The notes under the pieces were generated by a model. It saw nothing but the letters and a program-made list of their open reading frames with translations, was not told the origin of the DNA and did no database searches. Below are positions 60,322-64,000 of a DNA stretch of 64,000 nt, piece after piece. The DNA is from an uncultured Sphingomonadales bacterium (lineage in GTDB: Bacteria; Pseudomonadota; Alphaproteobacteria; Sphingomonadales; Rhodothalassiaceae): positions 124,001 through 188,000 of the forward strand of contig CANMND010000002.1 in the NCBI GenBank assembly GCA_947499155.1, given 5' to 3'. How positions within the stretch are numbered: the first letter of the stretch is position 1; the number at the start of each line of letters is the position of its first letter. The position numbers and the translations under genes were made by a program.

Positions 60322-61583
60322 GCACGAACGCGAAAATGGCTGGTTCTGATAAGGCCGGAAAGTCTGCCCATCCGTCTTTTGCCCCATGGCAGTCGGAAAA
60401 TGGTGAGCTACTGATTGGCAAAGTTCCAGTCCGACAGCTTGCTGCACGACTTGGTCAGACGCCGTTTTATGCCTATGACCGCGAAAAGATCACCCGGCGC
60501 ATCAAGGAGTTGCGGGCGGCACTCCCGTCATCGGTCCGGCTTCATTATGCAATCAAGGCAAACCCTATGCCGGCCATTGTCGGGCATCTGCGTGATCTGG
60601 TGGACGGGTTTGATGTGGCCTCGGCTGATGAATTTGATGTGGCGCTCGATAGCGGCATGTCGGCGGATAATATCGGTTTTGCAGGGCCGGGCAAAAGCGA
60701 TACAGAACTGGCGCGCGCCATTGCCGGCGGGGCGCTGGTTGAGCTTGAGTCCCCTAATGAAATGGAGCGCACGGCGCGCATTGGTGATGATCTTGGTGTT
60801 ACCCCGCGGGTTGCCGTTCGCGTCAATCCTGATTTCAAATTACGTGGGTCGGGTATGCATATGGGGGGTGGCCCCAGCCAGTTTGGCATAGATGCAGAAC
60901 ACGTGCCTGCTGTGTTGCGGCAATTGGGTGACCTGTCCCTTGATTTTCACGGCTTTCATATTTTCGGTGGATCGCAAAATCTGAATGCAGATGCCATTGC
61001 AACGGCTGAAGACCAGATTGCAGATCTGGCCATCAGGCTAGCAGATGATGCCCCGCGACCCGTGCGGTATCTCAATATCGGCGGTGGTTTTGGCATACCA
61101 TATTTTCCCAAGGACACACCTTTTGATCTCGCCCATGTGGGGGCACGGCTTCACGACACTGTGGCCCGTCTGGCTGACGCCTTGCCAAAAGCAGCGGTTA
61201 TTATCGAACTGGGGCGCTATATCGTGGGTGAGGCCGGGGTTTATGTTTGCCGTGTTATTGACCGCAAACAATCGCGAGACCAGACCTATCTGGTAACCGA
61301 TGGCGGCTTGCACCATCACTTGTCTGCAACTGGAAATTTTGGGCAGGGCATCAGGCGAAATTACCCTGTCGCTATTGCTACCCGCTTTGGGATGGAAGAA
61401 GAAGAGACCGTTAATGTGGTGGGATGCCTGTGCACCCCCATTGATCTTCTGGCCGACAAGATAGCCGTACCAGCCGCAGAAGTCGGTGATCTGGTGGCCA
61501 TTTTCCAGTCTGGAGCCTATGGCAAAAGCGCAAGTCCTGAGGGATTTTTGAGCCATCCCGGCGTAAAGGAGGCCTTGGTTTAG
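60318..61583 (+). CDS. PLP-dependent decarboxylase, exosortase A system-associated
   Basis: 421-residue fold-III enzyme related to diaminopimelate/ornithine decarboxylases. The PLP lysine is in LHYAIKANPMP near residue 78; phosphate-binding GGGFGIPYFP; and the substrate-side cysteine in VNVVGCLCTPIDLLADK. Probably decarboxylates an amino acid, free or on the carrier protein, to give an amine unit. Translationally coupled to ligase 2. Convergent with the third asparagine-synthase-like gene, 14 bases apart. Confidence 0.93.
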   Translation: MSTNAKMAGSDKAGKSAHPSFAPWQSENGELLIGKVPVRQLAARLGQTPFYAYDREKITRRIKELRAALPSSVRLHYAIKANPMPAIVGHLRDLVDGFDVASADEFDVALDSGMSADNIGFAGPGKSDTELARAIAGGALVELESPNEMERTARIGDDLGVTPRVAVRVNPDFKLRGSGMHMGGGPSQFGIDAEHVPAVLRQLGDLSLDFHGFHIFGGSQNLNADAIATAEDQIADLAIRLADDAPRPVRYLNIGGGFGIPYFPKDTPFDLAHVGARLHDTVARLADALPKAAVIIELGRYIVGEAGVYVCRVIDRKQSRDQTYLVTDGGLHHHLSATGNFGQGIRRNYPVAIATRFGMEEEETVNVVGCLCTPIDLLADKIAVPAAEVGDLVAIFQSGAYGKSASPEGFLSHPGVKEALV

Positions 61584-61597
61584 ATCAGGGCTGAGCC

Positions 61598-63331
61598 TTA
61601 TCGCTGGTGGGCTGTAATGCCAAAACGCTGGCCGAGATATTCCAGGGTTGCAACACGATTAAAGCAGTCTGCATCGTCAATGGCGTCAATATTGAAATAG
61701 TGCTTCATAAGCGGCATTGCAGGATCAATGACTGCCTTAAGATGACGATGGCCTAGCTCCGTTGCAAAGGGCCTTTGGTCTTTATGTGCCAGATTCCATA
61801 GCTTATGGCGAAGTCCGGTGGGCCTCAGTCTGGACTTTAAACTGTCTATGCGACTGGAAAGACTGGGCGGCTGGTTGAAGGGAAAACCGTAGCTTGTTGG
61901 AAGGCTGCCAAGGCTAGGTGAGATAGCGCAGATCATGGCGGCTTGCAAGCGCCCATTATTCTTGAGACCAAGGGGAATGCCAGCGGCAGTCCTGATCAGG
62001 CTGTGTTCCAGATAGGGAAAGGCCATAGGCCCAAACCTCTGGTTAATTTCGGCTTCCCGTGCAGTCCAGAACCGGCCTCGGAACAAGGGATAAAGCATCT
62101 GTGTCTGGCGCGAGCTTAACATGCCCGAACCATCGTCAATCTGTCTGTTCATGGCCTGAGCCATGTCGGCCATATAAGCGTAGCTGTCAAAAACATCGCT
62201 TACCCAGCGAGGGCTGTACATGCGGTAAAAAGCGTTTACCACATCAAGACTGCGATAAGATTTGTCATGCAGATTAAAGAAGTTTCGATAAATCTCACCC
62301 AGTCCGCCATTGAGGGGCAGATATCCGCTTTCATGACGGGTGCGTCTGTCGGGCACATCACTGCCATTGTCGAACAGTCCAGTATTTTTCCAGCCATCAA
62401 AGGCAACCAGTGATTGCTCCAGAATATGGGGCATGTCATCAGGTTCGGGCTTCTTTACTGCGCGCTTGTCAACCTGCCTGATCGTCAAGCCTTCGGCTTT
62501 GGCAACTTTATGGGCGATTTGCACATCCAGATCATGGTCTGGGCCATAGACATATAGTTCAGGTTTTGCACCTGCCTCCTTCAGCAAAGCCAGTAGCATG
62601 CGCGAGTCGTAGCCACCTGAAAATGAAACGCGCAATTGCCCTTCAGTGCCTCTTGCGAGATGACCTATGGAGTCTCGCAAAGGGGAAAGACAATATGCGA
62701 CAGCCTCATCTAGAGAGATGTCGTCAGGAATATCTTCAGGTGTTGTGGGGGCCGGCAATTCTGTAAGTGAGACGGTGTCGCCAAGTTCAAGCAGGTGATT
62801 GGCCGGGAAAAAGCCCAAATCCTCAATGAAGCTGCGGCCGCCATATTGAGCGCCAGCAAATACATATTCATAGACCCCAAGCGGATCAAAGTGCGGACTG
62901 CGCATGCCTGTAAGGATGGCAAGGAAAGAATTTGAATAGCAGCGATTCAATGGATCGTGGTATATTTTGTGAGATCCCAGCCCATCACATAACAGGCTGA
63001 TGGTTTCTTTTTCGATCAGAATAAGGGTGAAATGTCCCTGTGTATCGCGCCAGTCTGGGCCGTTCTTTATCCAGTAATTATAATAAAGGCGCAAGGCGGA
63101 TAACCCGGTGTGGCCCTGATAAAAAAACGTACCTATCGCAATCAGGACTGTATCCGGGTCAGGATCGATACGCACAAGTGTTGCCGGATCAAGGCCATGG
63201 CATAAAGTGAGCCGCCAAGAGCCGATATAATCTACACTGGAAGGAGTAAAGCCATGTTGTTGTGCAAGAGATATGACTGGCGCTGCGGGTGACTGAGCCG
63301 ATGCATCTCGCTCAAGAAGATAAAAGCTCAT
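61598..63331 (-). CDS. Asparagine-synthase-like protein (3), glutaminase domain degenerate
   Basis: 577 residues. The synthetase domain is recognisable by the PP-loop VSFSGGYDSRMLLALL and nearby ELYVYGPDHDLDVQ. The N-terminal domain keeps the Ntn outline (GTFFYQGHTGLSALRLYYNYW, HFTLILIEKE) but begins MSFYLLERD, with no N-terminal cysteine, so it cannot use glutamine in the usual way. Start ATG 63331 has GGGG five bases upstream; ATG 63382 is less likely. It may use ammonia or an amine as acceptor. Confidence 0.82.
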   Translation of the reverse strand: MSFYLLERDASAQSPAAPVISLAQQHGFTPSSVDYIGSWRLTLCHGLDPATLVRIDPDPDTVLIAIGTFFYQGHTGLSALRLYYNYWIKNGPDWRDTQGHFTLILIEKETISLLCDGLGSHKIYHDPLNRCYSNSFLAILTGMRSPHFDPLGVYEYVFAGAQYGGRSFIEDLGFFPANHLLELGDTVSLTELPAPTTPEDIPDDISLDEAVAYCLSPLRDSIGHLARGTEGQLRVSFSGGYDSRMLLALLKEAGAKPELYVYGPDHDLDVQIAHKVAKAEGLTIRQVDKRAVKKPEPDDMPHILEQSLVAFDGWKNTGLFDNGSDVPDRRTRHESGYLPLNGGLGEIYRNFFNLHDKSYRSLDVVNAFYRMYSPRWVSDVFDSYAYMADMAQAMNRQIDDGSGMLSSRQTQMLYPLFRGRFWTAREAEINQRFGPMAFPYLEHSLIRTAAGIPLGLKNNGRLQAAMICAISPSLGSLPTSYGFPFNQPPSLSSRIDSLKSRLRPTGLRHKLWNLAHKDQRPFATELGHRHLKAVIDPAMPLMKHYFNIDAIDDADCFNRVATLEYLGQRFGITAHQR

Positions 63332-63431
63332 ATATCCCCGTTCAATTCTCTGGCGGTTCACGCGGCCTTGTGAATATGGCATTCTATATAAGGGGATTAC
63401 GTCAAATTAAGCTTTGGAGCAATATCTGACA

Positions 63432-64000
63432 ATGATACGCATGATTTTTCTGGTCGCGTCAGCTTTCCTCTTCTTTGGGGCAGTAGCCTTCGGGTTGCAG
63501 TCAGACGGTGAAAAAGCTGAAAGTGCCAATCAGAAAAAAGCTGGTATTGAAGATCGTTTGCATCATGCAAGGGCCAACGGGTTCCGCATCGATGAAGACT
63601 CATGGAATACTGCAATTTTACGTGCAGAAAGACGGTCTTCTCTCCTCACTCCTTCCAATGAAAATGATATTGTCAAAAACACGCCCGCTATAAAAACTGT
63701 CGAAAAAGTGCCCGCGCTTTCTTCTGAACAGTCCAAAAAGGTCGTGACGGCAAAAGCTGATTCTGCAAAAAAATCAGGCAGAAACAAAGTTGAGTTGCCC
63801 CGTTATCCGCTTTTGAAATTTGGACAATTTGTAAAGAATATGGAACCGGGCCGCTGGACGCCCCTTCCTGGACACCCCTCTGATGTTGCGATTACCAAAC
63901 AGGATGCCTTGCGCATTTCAGGTGGTGACAAAGATGCCGCTGATCGCTTGTGGGGCTGGGGCGGTCCATTGCAGACCTATAATTCATATAGTGGCGCAGC
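63432..64000 (+). CDS. Secreted protein, N-terminal part (runs off the window)
   Basis: Open from ATG 63432 to the window end, at least 189 codons. Signal peptide or membrane anchor MIRMIFLVASAFLFFGAVAF, then a Lys/Ala/Ser-rich linker, then a folded part starting RYPLLKFGQFV with GRWTPLPG, DRLWGWGGPL and YSGAA. The last segments recall the first blade of Kelch-type propellers (W.P.P...SGAAWD), but the decisive part lies outside. Divergent from the asparagine-synthase-like gene by about 100 bases. Confidence 0.7.
   Translation, partial: MIRMIFLVASAFLFFGAVAFGLQSDGEKAESANQKKAGIEDRLHHARANGFRIDEDSWNTAILRAERRSSLLTPSNENDIVKNTPAIKTVEKVPALSSEQSKKVVTAKADSAKKSGRNKVELPRYPLLKFGQFVKNMEPGRWTPLPGHPSDVAITKQDALRISGGDKDAADRLWGWGGPLQTYNSYSGA

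Overview
The window is a stretch of a Gram-negative chromosome of roughly 50% GC. Signs for an alphaproteobacterium are the DUF1289 protein, the XRE regulator of alphaproteobacterial type, the EgtB/EgtD pair and an exosortase A fused to EpsI. A marine lineage such as Kordiimonadales or a sphingomonad relative would fit, but this is inference. I see no tRNA, rRNA, CRISPR array, insertion sequence or prophage gene.

Bases 1-12046 hold mostly housekeeping genes: a DUF4399 periplasmic protein, release factor 3 (prfC), a lipoprotein, a short NfrB/NfrA-like glycan export pair (minus strand), an XRE repressor, a diverged CbiB-like membrane protein with a DUF1289 protein, the ergothioneine genes egtB-egtD, a uracil-DNA glycosylase family protein, and three very small membrane proteins.

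Bases 12543-63331 are one large exosortase A (XrtA)/PEP-CTERM locus. It begins with PrsK/PrsR (histidine kinase and sigma-54 activator), two tandem PrsT TPR lipoproteins, and two tandem PepA-like PEP-CTERM proteins. Each PEP-CTERM gene has a sigma-54 -24/-12 promoter, an identically placed upstream element and a near-identical 5' leader. Next come a ThiF-nitroreductase fusion and an N-acyltransferase. The core polymer operon follows on the plus strand: Wza-like exporter, Wzz, tyrosine autokinase, AAA ATPase, polysaccharide deacetylase, FemAB-like protein, XrtA-EpsI, amidotransferase, initiating sugar transferase and two glycosyltransferases. After it lie a second export protein fused to an outer-membrane barrel, a third glycosyltransferase, an O-ligase, a flippase and three sulfotransferases, which suggests a sulfated exopolysaccharide. 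A secreted C-type-lectin-like protein sits beside them.

Bases 52339-63331 carry an accessory adenylation/carrier module: two paralogous AMP-forming ligases, one acyl carrier protein, two exosortase-associated alpha/beta hydrolases, a PLP decarboxylase, an acetyltransferase-like protein and two further asparagine-synthase-like proteins. The likely joint picture is that PrsK/PrsR and RpoN switch on PEP-CTERM proteins, XrtA processes them at the membrane, and they reach a surface polymer made, modified (deacetylated, sulfated, perhaps amino-acylated) and exported by the rest of the locus. The window ends inside a secreted protein gene that starts at 63432.
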